Source: an uncultured Saprospiraceae bacterium | Lineage (GTDB): Bacteria; Bacteroidota; Bacteroidia; Chitinophagales; Saprospiraceae | Length of the DNA stretch: 64,000 nucleotides | NCBI GenBank assembly: GCA_937929945.1 | Contig: CALFUK010000048.1 | Span: 61,271 to 125,270, forward strand | Direction of reading: 5' to 3' | Shown: one piece after another, positions 45,457 through 54,510 of the stretch | How positions within the stretch are numbered: position 1 is the stretch's first letter | Layout: every line of letters starts with the position of its first letter | Notes under the pieces: model-generated | What the model was told of the DNA's origin: nothing | The model's database searches: none | The model's input: the letters and a program-made list of their open reading frames with translations, nothing else | Position numbers and translations under genes: made by a program

Positions 45457-48400
45457 TTAATTATTTAGGATAACCATCTTGCGGGTTATAGAGCCTGCAT
45501 TAGATGTCATCGTGTAATAGTACACTCCGTCTTGTAGTCCAAGTTTCTTAGCTGAAATCGTGAGACTGTTCTCACCTTTAGCAAAATCAGCTTGCATGTG
45601 TTGTACTTGCTTACCAGATACATCCGTGATCAAGAATGATACATTCTCTTCAGCATCTGCTAATGTGAATCTGATCGTCGTCTCATCCACGAATGGATTC
45701 GGATCATTCTGGAATAGAGCAGCTGCTGCATCTGCATTCAAGATTGAAATCTCAAGATTAGCCTGCTCTAAATCGTCGCCTGTGTAAATTTCAGATACTA
45801 TTCTATCAGCATTGAATTCTAATGACTCACTTAATAAAGTACTGGATAATGCCTCAAAGGTCAGAGTGAATAATACCTCATCCGTACTGATCATACCAGC
45901 ATCATTCCATGACATGGTCAGCTCTTCATTTGCAAATACTGCTACATTCTCTTCCGTCATCTCTATGGCACCAGACTCTACTGACACATACTTTAGATCA
46001 GCAAATCTGAGCGTGGATTGGAATCCTGCTACATCTACAAAGTCGGTAGATCTGATCGGTACTGTGATGATCTCACCCTCATTGACCATTCTCTCCTCTG
46101 CAGTGAATCGCAGTGTTGAGAGTGATCTTGTCTCCGCACGACTCAGTCTATTAGGTGTGGCACTCTGGTTGACATCACCCACCTTAATGGCTATAAAATC
46201 TTCCTGATCCATATCCTGTCCATTGCTGAATACATTGATCTCTTCCATGAATGGCCAAGGGCTTTGATTCACATTTAGTGCGAAGTCTGCTGCACTGAAT
46301 CTCCAGCTCTTATTATTCGGAAATTCTTCGATGACACCCAGTATGGCTTTTCTGAGACTCACCAAGTCACTCGCAGTGATTGATCTACTATTATTAATAT
46401 CAGCTGCTATCATCTGGTACGGTGAGGACAGTTGATCCAAGTTCAGTATGTGCTTTTGTATGAGGACGATGTCGATCGTAGATACACCATTGATGATGTT
46501 ATCATTACGCTCAGCCTGTATCCTATACTGATTACCCATTGGGTTACTATTGAAGCTATACTGTCCGTCTGATGATGTAGTCATAGACTTAGGGTATTCT
46601 GCCAGTGACGCTGAGATACTTACATTAGTGTTATCTACCGCCTCACCCAGCTCCGTCAATATTGTACCTGAGATCAGTTGGCCAGAGGCTCCCTCTGCGG
46701 GTGTATCTTCTTGATTACATGTACCTCCTACGAGGACACCTACTGTACAGAAGTCTCCAAGACCATTCGCGTCCCATACCCAGACATCGAAGTCTGCAAA
46801 GTTAGCTACGTCAGTACAGTTGAAGGTATAATTACCCTGAGCATCAAATCCTTCAGCACCTGGCTGAATCGCTTCTTCTCCTGATGGTACCATGGAGAAG
46901 ATCACATCAGTACAGTTATCAAAGCTACCAAGATCAAAATCTTTAGCCCAGATTGTCACTGTACCTGTCTCTTGCATAAATGCCGTCGTCACACCTGAGA
47001 TACAGAGTGGCGTTGGTGCTTTGTCATCACCAAATGTCACCTCAGTCTCAGAGCGAGCCGCATTACCACATCCATCTGATACTTCCCAGATGATGGTGTA
47101 TGTATCTCCAGGTCCGCCTTCGCCAGTACCCATTTCAGCCGTTGCGCCTACATGGTTCTTTCTAGCAGCTACCACTCCATTCTCCATTCTGGTGATTTCC
47201 CATCTGAGAAATTCTGAAGCAGAATCTATGCCTCCACACTGATCTTGTGCTGATGCAGTTACTGTACCTGATCCTTGACAAGTCGTATCATCATCTTTGC
47301 TCGTAGCTCCTCCTGAGATGAGCTGCTTGTACTCTGCATCCACTGTGATAGTAGGGTCAGAATCATCTACTACCTTGATCACCTGATCATAAGTATAGTA
47401 TCCATCACGATCTACTTTGTCATATCTGAAGTACACGGCGTCAGCCAGCAGGTCTGTATCACATCCAGCACATTCTCCTTGTGCCCAGTCTTCCACAGCC
47501 TCGAATGCATCAGCATTCGTATCATTCGCGTCATCCTGAGGAGAAGGTCCGTTAGCATCCCAGATACACCAGTCTATGACAGTCCATCTCTTAATGACTT
47601 TCTTACAAGCATCTGAAGCTATGACCTCTTCTTCCTCTACACTGTAGCCTACTAGACCACACGGTGAGTTACACCATACTGGCGCATCACCTATGTCAGT
47701 AGAAGAACATGAGAGCACATCTCCCATCTTCACTTCATGGTTTTCTATTGTCTTCACAGTGATCACTGTATCCAGACCAATTACTTTACCATACTCATCT
47801 TTTACTTCTACTTCTTCAGGTGCACCACACTCCAGATTCACACCTGTGTATATTTCACCTGTGTAGTGTCTCGGCCATTTGATCGTACGCGGATCGAATT
47901 GGCTTGACTCATCAGATACAATGGTAATACGTTGCTTACACGTAGGGTCACCTGGGCTGGCGTCTCCACTTCCGTCTCTGTCTATCCACCACGTCCTGGT
48001 CATGATTCCAGTACCACATCCATTATCTGAATATTCTTCATCCAGTAAGTCTGCTGATCCACCTTCGCACACAGCGGCGATAGGTGATGCTGGGCCTACT
48101 TTACTGAGGTCATCTAAGCAGCTGATGGTCACATCCTCACAGTTAAGTGCTACAGTGGACTTATCTACCACGGTGACTTCCATCATACATGTATTCCTGT
48201 TACCTGAAGGATCTATGACTAATACAGCTACCATGACTGTCTTTCCAGCATCATCACAGCAGAACTTCACAAACTCTCCAAACTCATCAGACTCTGGGCT
48301 GATGCCTTCTTCTATACATTCTCCAAATTTGTCAAACTTCATACAGACTTTGTCTCCACCTGCGCACTCATCATCACAGCAGCCAGCCATTCTAGCCACT

Positions 48401-51400
48401 AATATTTCTACATCTCCACAGCCGGCATCATGTGAGCCTGCATCAAAGTCATCAGCAAATATCTTCGCTACTCCACCCGTGGTCAGTGATACGACTAGGT
48501 TATCATGACATACAGGTACTGGAGCCACTCCATCAAATACACGCAGGTTAAATGTGTCTCTTGCCTCATTTTGGCAATCATCTTTTATCTTTATAATGAT
48601 CTCTATAGAATCCTTCGTAGGGAATAGATCTACAATGAATCCTGATGCTTTGTCATATCTACCTTGAGATACTTGAATATCAAAATCAATCTCTGAACCA
48701 TCACAGCCATCCTTCACATCTGGAAGATTGAGTGGATACTTAGCAGAACACACCCATGGATCTATGCTCACTGCATCATCGGCAATAGGCTCAAATTCTG
48801 GCGCTTCAGTATCGATGATTTCGATAAACTGATTACCCAACTCTATGCCTTTAGCTCTACTATCACACCAATCAAGTACTAACCATGATCTGATGATCTT
48901 ATATCCACTTCCACAAGCTTCGAATGGGCCTGCATCTGAATAGGATACAATTAAGTTACAATACTTAGGATCTTCAATGTGTACGATGGCGTCATCTGTC
49001 TGCATGTCACAGGTCGTACTTCCAGGATAGCTGGCGCTATTTCCTGTGAAGGCCGCTGGCTTAGTGATTTTCACAGGATCGCCTTTAGCATTTTTTAATA
49101 CGTATGCTGTACCATCGCCCAGGCATTTGCCCTTGGCATCATTGACAATGATATTACCATCAGTGGCAATTTTCACCACTTCACACACTAATGAATCTTT
49201 GACCACTTTATTGACTACTGGGAGCAGGACCCACACAGTACCATCAGTCACGCCATCTTTATTTTCATCTACTTCTATCGCTACTGCCTGCTCAGTGGTA
49301 TCAGTGGCTACCTGATAGTGGTCTAAACCACATATCTCTACCGTCACTGGCACCTGAGTGTGCTCATCACTGAAAAATGGAAATGCTAATGAGCCACTAC
49401 CCGTCACTGCGAATATTTCAGCAGGGGTTGCAGTCTGAGACACCTTACCACAATCGATCTCGACAGGAGACAAGGGTGCTCTGACTTTAAGAGGATTCAG
49501 CGGCACAGTCTTAAAGGCTTGCTCTAGGATGAGAGTCTTAGAGACTTCACCGTATATATTCACTCTGGCGTAATAAGATACTTCTGTTAGTGATTCACAA
49601 GCATCTCCCTCTACATTCTCTACCACGTCTATATCACCTACAATATCAGCAAAACAACCTTCATCAGTCATTTTTTTAATATCATCCAAAGTAATAAAGC
49701 CGTCAGGATAAGACCTTGAACCTTCTTCACTACACCATGCAATGCATGGGGCACAGTCAGGCACCTTGATTGATACTGTGCAAGTCTTGCCAGCAGGTAT
49801 CAATGCACCTGTAGGGTCACCAGCACTGGCCTGTAATGATACAGTCACAGCAGTCCCGTCATCTGTGAAGACACAAGAAGAGGTACACCATCCATCATCA
49901 GAGGTACCAGCGACTCCATCATCTCCCAGCGCACAGCTGTAGAGTATTGCATCAGAAGTCGTGACCTGAATAGGTAGCTGACAAACGTCCTTCACGGTAT
50001 AAGGCACCACTACATCAGCAGTAGCAAGGTCAGAAAATTTTATTTCTTTGATAATGTTTTCACCTCTCGTAATTTTACAAGGGCTATCCAGTACAGGAAC
50101 TCTTTTTATCTCAATCAGTGCCTCACCCCAACAAGAGTTACCATCACAATCACTGATTATTTTATAGCTGATCAGATCACCGACATAGGCGCTCCAGTCC
50201 AGCTCTACTCCATCCTTATCCAAAAATACACCATCTAGCATATTTGCGCTTGCTGTGACGACTTTGCCATCAGCACCTGTGATCTGAATCGTAGCCGATC
50301 CTACGAATCCTCCTTCCAGTAGCATATCTAGTGTCACTCCCTGGCACATATTATCCAGTGATATCTGTACTCTATCATTACAAGCTATCGCAGGACATTT
50401 TTGACATACAGAGAATGCACAATTCTCACCACTTGGCTCTAATCCATTATAGATTGAATTATCAATGTCTGTCGTGACACCGATAGTATTAGCCACATTT
50501 ACTGTAGTCTCCCCTACTGTGTAATTTTCTTCTGTCGCATTAGTCACCCAGACAGCTTCTAAACATACTGCTGGCTCAGATATCAGATCTGAGTCCACCA
50601 CTGTGAAACATAGATCATAGGTGACGACTCTTGGTGTGGAAGTGATAAGCTCAGCAGACCCACCAAAATAGTCGATCGCTATATCTATGATATCCAGGTT
50701 ATCATCAAATGATAATGAACCGTTACCTGACATATCACCACCCTGCATATCATTAATAGACCCTATGGTATAATTAGCAGCAAGAGCAGCATCACCAGCC
50801 GTATTAGGCGAAGCGTCTACAGCATCTATCACATCACCATCATAGTATAGTCTTAGATTGTATGATCCCAATAAAAAGTCCTCTGGAGCTGACATCGTTA
50901 CATTGTAGCAGATCTCTCCTGCATTACAATCTACGTCTGCATCGGTAAAGTCTAATTCAAAGGTAATAGGATTACATGCTACTGTCAGACAGTTAGCATC
51001 ATTACTCGTTAGATTATTATAAGTCGAATTACTCAAATCAGTCGTCTGTCCATTATTTGATTCGACATTGACTGTTGTCAGAGCACCTGTGTAATTTTCA
51101 TTTGTTATTTCATTCACCCAAATTAGGTCAGGGCAGATAGAGGGCTCATTTAGAGCTGCTGGATCTACTACATCAAAACATAGATCATAAAGTATAATAG
51201 AAGATACCTGAGCTACATTGATAGGTGCTCCGGCAGCATTAATGTCCACACCCACATCTATAAAACCAAGATTGTCATCAAAGCTAAGTCCGCCATTCGC
51301 TGACTGATCTCCTTGATTTGTATCAGAGATTACTTGGATAGAATAAGAAGAGGCTAATGCACTACCAGGGTTTAGATTAGGTGATGCGTCGACAAGATCC

Positions 51401-52290
51401 AAGATGTCATTATCATAGAACATCCTCAAATTATAAGCGCCTAAAGAAAAGCTCTCTGGAGAGCTGATAGCCACATTGTAGCAGATCTGATCCGTATCAC
51501 AATCCACAGCACCACCTACAAAACTGAGTTCAAAAGCGAACTCATCACTGATACAGGCTGGGCTCGATGGGTTTGGTCGGCACGGGTCGTTAGGATCAAT
51601 GTCAGGATTAGCACCTACATCACATACCCCATCATTATCTGCATCTACGATTGGATTACATGGATCTGCCATACAAGCACTACTGATGCAATTATTAGCA
51701 GATGTAAGATTTATATAAGTCGAATTAGAAAGGTCCGTTGTTGTTCCATTACTCGCATTGTTAATCGTGGTTACACTATTAGTGTATCTTTCATTGGAAT
51801 CATCATTCACCCAAATCAGATCGAAGCAAGAAGCAGGATCATTTAAGATATCAGAGTCAGTAATACTGAAGCAGAGATTCTGCAATATGGTCGTATTAGT
51901 GCCGCTGATACTGGCTGCAGTAGATGGAGTATAGTCTACTCCTATCTCCAAAAATCCCAGTGTCATTTCAAATGGCTGAGATCCAAGGCCACTTAGATCG
52001 CCACTCTGGTCTTGCACATTTCCAATAGAATATGAACTTGGCAGACTATTTGTATTTATACTACCATTGAGATAGTTTATTCTACTCTGATCATAAAAAA
52101 GCCTTAGATTATAAGAGCCTAAATCAAAGGTAGTTGCATCAGCTGCTAAGTTCACATCGTAGCAAACTGTAGCACCTCCACAATTAACATCAGCTTCGGA
52201 GAAGCCGAGCGAAAATGTCTGTGAGAGTAGATGATTAAATGGCACTAACACTACTGTCAGCACAAAACAAATGGAGTACAATTGTCGCAT
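45457..52290 (-). CDS. Giant T9SS-exported surface protein, paralogue (2277 aa)
   Basis: Signal peptide MRQLYSICFVLTVVLVPFNH. Three copies of the shared 'LRLFYD' module (52215-51688, 51543-50988, 50968-50417), a TSP3-like stretch, a long cysteine-rich region with HYR-like domains, a DNRxxxFTxxG-type regulatory domain with dockerin-like (DINNSRSITASDLVSLRK) and cohesin-like parts, and a T9SS type A sorting domain (NDPNPF to the end). Conserved blocks (FDPRTIKWPRHYTG, CDxxGDAPVWCN-like) match the 1940-aa neighbour, so the pair arose by duplication. It shows no catalytic motif, so a structural or adhesive role is more likely than an enzyme. Two 19-base direct repeats lie upstream. Confidence 0.9.
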   Translation of the reverse strand: MRQLYSICFVLTVVLVPFNHLLSQTFSLGFSEADVNCGGATVCYDVNLAADATTFDLGSYNLRLFYDQSRINYLNGSINTNSLPSSYSIGNVQDQSGDLSGLGSQPFEMTLGFLEIGVDYTPSTAASISGTNTTILQNLCFSITDSDILNDPASCFDLIWVNDDSNERYTNSVTTINNASNGTTTDLSNSTYINLTSANNCISSACMADPCNPIVDADNDGVCDVGANPDIDPNDPCRPNPSSPACISDEFAFELSFVGGAVDCDTDQICYNVAISSPESFSLGAYNLRMFYDNDILDLVDASPNLNPGSALASSYSIQVISDTNQGDQSANGGLSFDDNLGFIDVGVDINAAGAPINVAQVSSIILYDLCFDVVDPAALNEPSICPDLIWVNEITNENYTGALTTVNVESNNGQTTDLSNSTYNNLTSNDANCLTVACNPITFELDFTDADVDCNAGEICYNVTMSAPEDFLLGSYNLRLYYDGDVIDAVDASPNTAGDAALAANYTIGSINDMQGGDMSGNGSLSFDDNLDIIDIAIDYFGGSAELITSTPRVVTYDLCFTVVDSDLISEPAVCLEAVWVTNATEENYTVGETTVNVANTIGVTTDIDNSIYNGLEPSGENCAFSVCQKCPAIACNDRVQISLDNMCQGVTLDMLLEGGFVGSATIQITGADGKVVTASANMLDGVFLDKDGVELDWSAYVGDLISYKIISDCDGNSCWGEALIEIKRVPVLDSPCKITRGENIIKEIKFSDLATADVVVPYTVKDVCQLPIQVTTSDAILYSCALGDDGVAGTSDDGWCTSSCVFTDDGTAVTVSLQASAGDPTGALIPAGKTCTVSIKVPDCAPCIAWCSEEGSRSYPDGFITLDDIKKMTDEGCFADIVGDIDVVENVEGDACESLTEVSYYARVNIYGEVSKTLILEQAFKTVPLNPLKVRAPLSPVEIDCGKVSQTATPAEIFAVTGSGSLAFPFFSDEHTQVPVTVEICGLDHYQVATDTTEQAVAIEVDENKDGVTDGTVWVLLPVVNKVVKDSLVCEVVKIATDGNIIVNDAKGKCLGDGTAYVLKNAKGDPVKITKPAAFTGNSASYPGSTTCDMQTDDAIVHIEDPKYCNLIVSYSDAGPFEACGSGYKIIRSWLVLDWCDSRAKGIELGNQFIEIIDTEAPEFEPIADDAVSIDPWVCSAKYPLNLPDVKDGCDGSEIDFDIQVSQGRYDKASGFIVDLFPTKDSIEIIIKIKDDCQNEARDTFNLRVFDGVAPVPVCHDNLVVSLTTGGVAKIFADDFDAGSHDAGCGDVEILVARMAGCCDDECAGGDKVCMKFDKFGECIEEGISPESDEFGEFVKFCCDDAGKTVMVAVLVIDPSGNRNTCMMEVTVVDKSTVALNCEDVTISCLDDLSKVGPASPIAAVCEGGSADLLDEEYSDNGCGTGIMTRTWWIDRDGSGDASPGDPTCKQRITIVSDESSQFDPRTIKWPRHYTGEIYTGVNLECGAPEEVEVKDEYGKVIGLDTVITVKTIENHEVKMGDVLSCSSTDIGDAPVWCNSPCGLVGYSVEEEEVIASDACKKVIKRWTVIDWCIWDANGPSPQDDANDTNADAFEAVEDWAQGECAGCDTDLLADAVYFRYDKVDRDGYYTYDQVIKVVDDSDPTITVDAEYKQLISGGATSKDDDTTCQGSGTVTASAQDQCGGIDSASEFLRWEITRMENGVVAARKNHVGATAEMGTGEGGPGDTYTIIWEVSDGCGNAARSETEVTFGDDKAPTPLCISGVTTAFMQETGTVTIWAKDFDLGSFDNCTDVIFSMVPSGEEAIQPGAEGFDAQGNYTFNCTDVANFADFDVWVWDANGLGDFCTVGVLVGGTCNQEDTPAEGASGQLISGTILTELGEAVDNTNVSISASLAEYPKSMTTSSDGQYSFNSNPMGNQYRIQAERNDNIINGVSTIDIVLIQKHILNLDQLSSPYQMIAADINNSRSITASDLVSLRKAILGVIEEFPNNKSWRFSAADFALNVNQSPWPFMEEINVFSNGQDMDQEDFIAIKVGDVNQSATPNRLSRAETRSLSTLRFTAEERMVNEGEIITVPIRSTDFVDVAGFQSTLRFADLKYVSVESGAIEMTEENVAVFANEELTMSWNDAGMISTDEVLFTLTFEALSSTLLSESLEFNADRIVSEIYTGDDLEQANLEISILNADAAAALFQNDPNPFVDETTIRFTLADAEENVSFLITDVSGKQVQHMQADFAKGENSLTISAKKLGLQDGVYYYTMTSNAGSITRKMVILNN
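45460..45715 (-). other. T9SS type A C-terminal sorting domain
   Basis: NDPNPFVDETTIRFTLADAE through SITRKMVILNN, the standard T9SS signal; the usual Tyr of NYPNPF is Asp here. Confidence 0.8.
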
Positions 52291-52381
52291 GATAAATCGG
52301 ATTTTGGAATAAATAATTACAATCTATCAGGACATCATAAATGGCCGTAGGTTAGATTGATTCGAAAAGAAAGACTTAGAT

Positions 52382-52428
52382 AATTCGATAATTACTCGGA
52401 GGTGAGTTAAATTCGATAATTACTCGGA
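52382..52428. repeat. Tandem 19-base direct repeat upstream of the 2277-aa gene
   Basis: AATTCGATAATTACTCGGA occurs at 52382-52400 and 52410-52428, perfectly, with a 28-base period. It starts about 92 bases upstream of the gene's ATG and is a candidate operator. Confidence 0.75.
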
Positions 52429-52715
52429 AGAAGATTTTACTTAGCCTTAGAACTAAGCACATTCAAATGTATATAAACAAGATCAATCTTAAAGCAGGTA
52501 TTTTAAAATATTATTTAAAATACAAAGAAAGGTGTAAATAATAAAATTAACTTTTATTAATAAAAATTAATTTTAATATGACTCCCCACAAAATTATCAT
52601 TGATATTATTTGACGCTTCATAGGTATGAAAATTCTTTCATTCATATTGATAAAGCGCTAGTAAAATATAATTACTTAGACCAACACCCCACACGATCAC
52701 AAAACCCATAAACTA

Positions 52716-52751
52716 AAAAAAGTAAAATCTGGATTCTAGGTTTTACTTTTT
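52716..52751 (-). terminator. Terminator after the thioredoxin-like gene
   Basis: AAAAAGTAAAA pairs with TTTTACTTTTT around a 13-base loop, making a bidirectional A/T-rich terminator. Confidence 0.65.
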
Positions 52752-52819
52752 CTAATAGAGTTGATGTATTCAGCTCTAATATGAGCTGACAATGTCATGT
52801 CATGAGTCATACGCACTCA

Positions 52820-53350
52820 TCAGCCATTATTATACATCTTCATGAGGGAGCGTAATTCGTCAGCTTCCTTAAAGCCGAGCTCTGCTCCTTTTACTTGAAA
52901 ATCACTACCTATGAAGACAATGGAAGGAATACTGCCTGCCTGGATCTCATATAGTATTTCATGATAGCTGTTGCGCTCATTCTTTGATTTTGTCGAATCA
53001 AAATTTGGATTCGTAAATGTCTTGCCCTGATATACCATACTCTCATTGGAGTGAGCATTGATTTTGACGGGATAAAATTTCGTATTCAATTCAGCAATGA
53101 CCTTAGGGTTTTGATAGGTCGTCTTATCAAAATTCTTGCAGTGCGGGCACCAATTCGCATAGACCATCACAAATATCTCTCTGGGGTCAGATTTCATCTT
53201 CTCCTCCGCCTCTTCAATGCTCATCCATTGTATCCCAGTAGCCACTACTGGAGCGGACTTCGGCTTAGACTGGTTCTCTTGACACGACGTCAGGCCGACT
53301 AATAGCCATATAAGTATTATTATCTGATAGGGCATTTTACATATTATCAT
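52820..53350 (-). CDS. Thioredoxin-like lipoprotein
   Basis: 176 residues with lipobox GLTSC (Cys23); the start may be the methionine six residues in. Thioredoxin-fold domain with redox site CPHC (Cys68 and Cys71) in MVYANWCPHCKNF and the cis-proline in AGSIPSIVFIG. The dipeptide PH resembles DsbA-like oxidants rather than thioredoxin reductants. It lies between genes for giant cysteine-rich secreted proteins, and could help form or repair their disulfides; this is inference from context. Confidence 0.85.
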   Translation of the reverse strand: MIICKMPYQIIILIWLLVGLTSCQENQSKPKSAPVVATGIQWMSIEEAEEKMKSDPREIFVMVYANWCPHCKNFDKTTYQNPKVIAELNTKFYPVKINAHSNESMVYQGKTFTNPNFDSTKSKNERNSYHEILYEIQAGSIPSIVFIGSDFQVKGAELGFKEADELRSLMKMYNNG

Positions 53351-53558
53351 AGTACATCTTATTTATTTATAATTGAATATAACTAAGACTCTCGAACATC
53401 TCGCTATGATACTACAAATAAAAAGTGCGTGGCGACTCTGTCACCACGCACTCTTTCTATTTCACTATCATTTATCTATTTACTTAGTTCATTTATCAAC
53501 TTGTTTATGTTGTCTGTTCAGGTAATCTATTTCTGTTAGCTCGTACTTAGCTGCTTAC
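53351..53558. other. Intergenic region with terminator
   Basis: No gene; contains the terminator at 53420-53452. Confidence 0.45.
53420..53452 (-). terminator. Terminator after the 295-aa T9SS gene
   Basis: AGTGCGTGG (53424-53432) pairs with CCACGCACT (53444-53452); the minus strand continues TTTTTATT. Confidence 0.8.
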
Positions 53559-54446
53559 TTATTTACTTAGTAATAGCATCTTCTTCTCTACCATATTATT
53601 CGGTGTCTTCACCTTATAGATATAGATCCCTGATCCATTCAATTGGTGCTGCTGAATATCGTAGCTGTGATTGCCAGGTGCCAAATTCAGTTCCTCACTG
53701 AGTACCAGCTGACCATCAGATCCATATACCACTATGCTGACTGGTGACTCATGTGCCAGACTGAAACTGATCGAGGTAGACTCACTAAATGGATTCGGAT
53801 AATTACTCGCATCTGTCAGCAATGCACTCACGCCGCAGTCTCCTCTGGTCTGGGTCTCAGGCATAATAAAGTTAGACCCCTCTATATCTGTCGTATGACC
53901 TGCATAAGTATTCACTGTAGTGGATATCGAGGTATAGTTATACTTCGTCTTCTCTGACACCCAGACGAAGTCTGCTGGATCCGCAATGTGCTGCTTAGCG
54001 CTGGACTGAAAACAGACCTGACTGGCTATCGGCACATAAGCCCCTGAGGTGACTTGGATCGCATCTGCTTGATCTCCAGAAAAATCAATCGGTATATCGA
54101 TCAGGCCCAGATGATCTTCAAAAGATATTTCTCCATAGCCTGGTAAAGAGGCTTTGTGATACTTGACCTGATCATTGCTGATGCGGTAGCCTTTATTACC
54201 ACTCAATACGATGGATTCATCCTGATACGTCTGCGTTTTTGTATTATAGAATAATCTAATATTGGAAGACCCTAATAAAAAATCTTCCGAATGTGACTTA
54301 ATCAATACTGAGTAACAAAAGCTCTGCGATGAACACTCCAGCTGATCTACGCTCAAAGCGATCGTCCAGTCTTGAGCCTGCACTGTCACTAGACTCAGTG
54401 ACAACAAACTCAATATTATGTATTTAAAAACTATATTTTTTATCAT
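53559..54446 (-). CDS. Small T9SS-exported protein with one 'LRLFYD' module
   Basis: 295 residues from the ATG at 54446, just before the signal peptide (FKYIILSLLSLSLVTVQAQ); a further upstream start at 54479 is less likely. One copy of the shared module (about 54370-53833) is followed by the T9SS type A sorting domain (NYPNPFSESTSISFSL to the C-terminus). Essentially a one-module version of the larger neighbours: the minimal unit from which the giants may have grown, or a separate cap/anchor subunit. Confidence 0.85.
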   Translation of the reverse strand: MIKNIVFKYIILSLLSLSLVTVQAQDWTIALSVDQLECSSQSFCYSVLIKSHSEDFLLGSSNIRLFYNTKTQTYQDESIVLSGNKGYRISNDQVKYHKASLPGYGEISFEDHLGLIDIPIDFSGDQADAIQVTSGAYVPIASQVCFQSSAKQHIADPADFVWVSEKTKYNYTSISTTVNTYAGHTTDIEGSNFIMPETQTRGDCGVSALLTDASNYPNPFSESTSISFSLAHESPVSIVVYGSDGQLVLSEELNLAPGNHSYDIQQHQLNGSGIYIYKVKTPNNMVEKKMLLLSK

Positions 54447-54510
54447 CTTTTTAATATTTAAAGTAGAGAAGCAGTGCAAATAAATGCACCACTCCTCAAG
54501 TATGGAATAA

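Larger units (their letters stand above)
52291..52819. other. Intergenic region with direct repeats and a terminator
   Basis: AT-rich, no gene. It holds the direct repeats at 52382-52428 and an A/T-rich terminator at 52716-52751. Confidence 0.45.
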
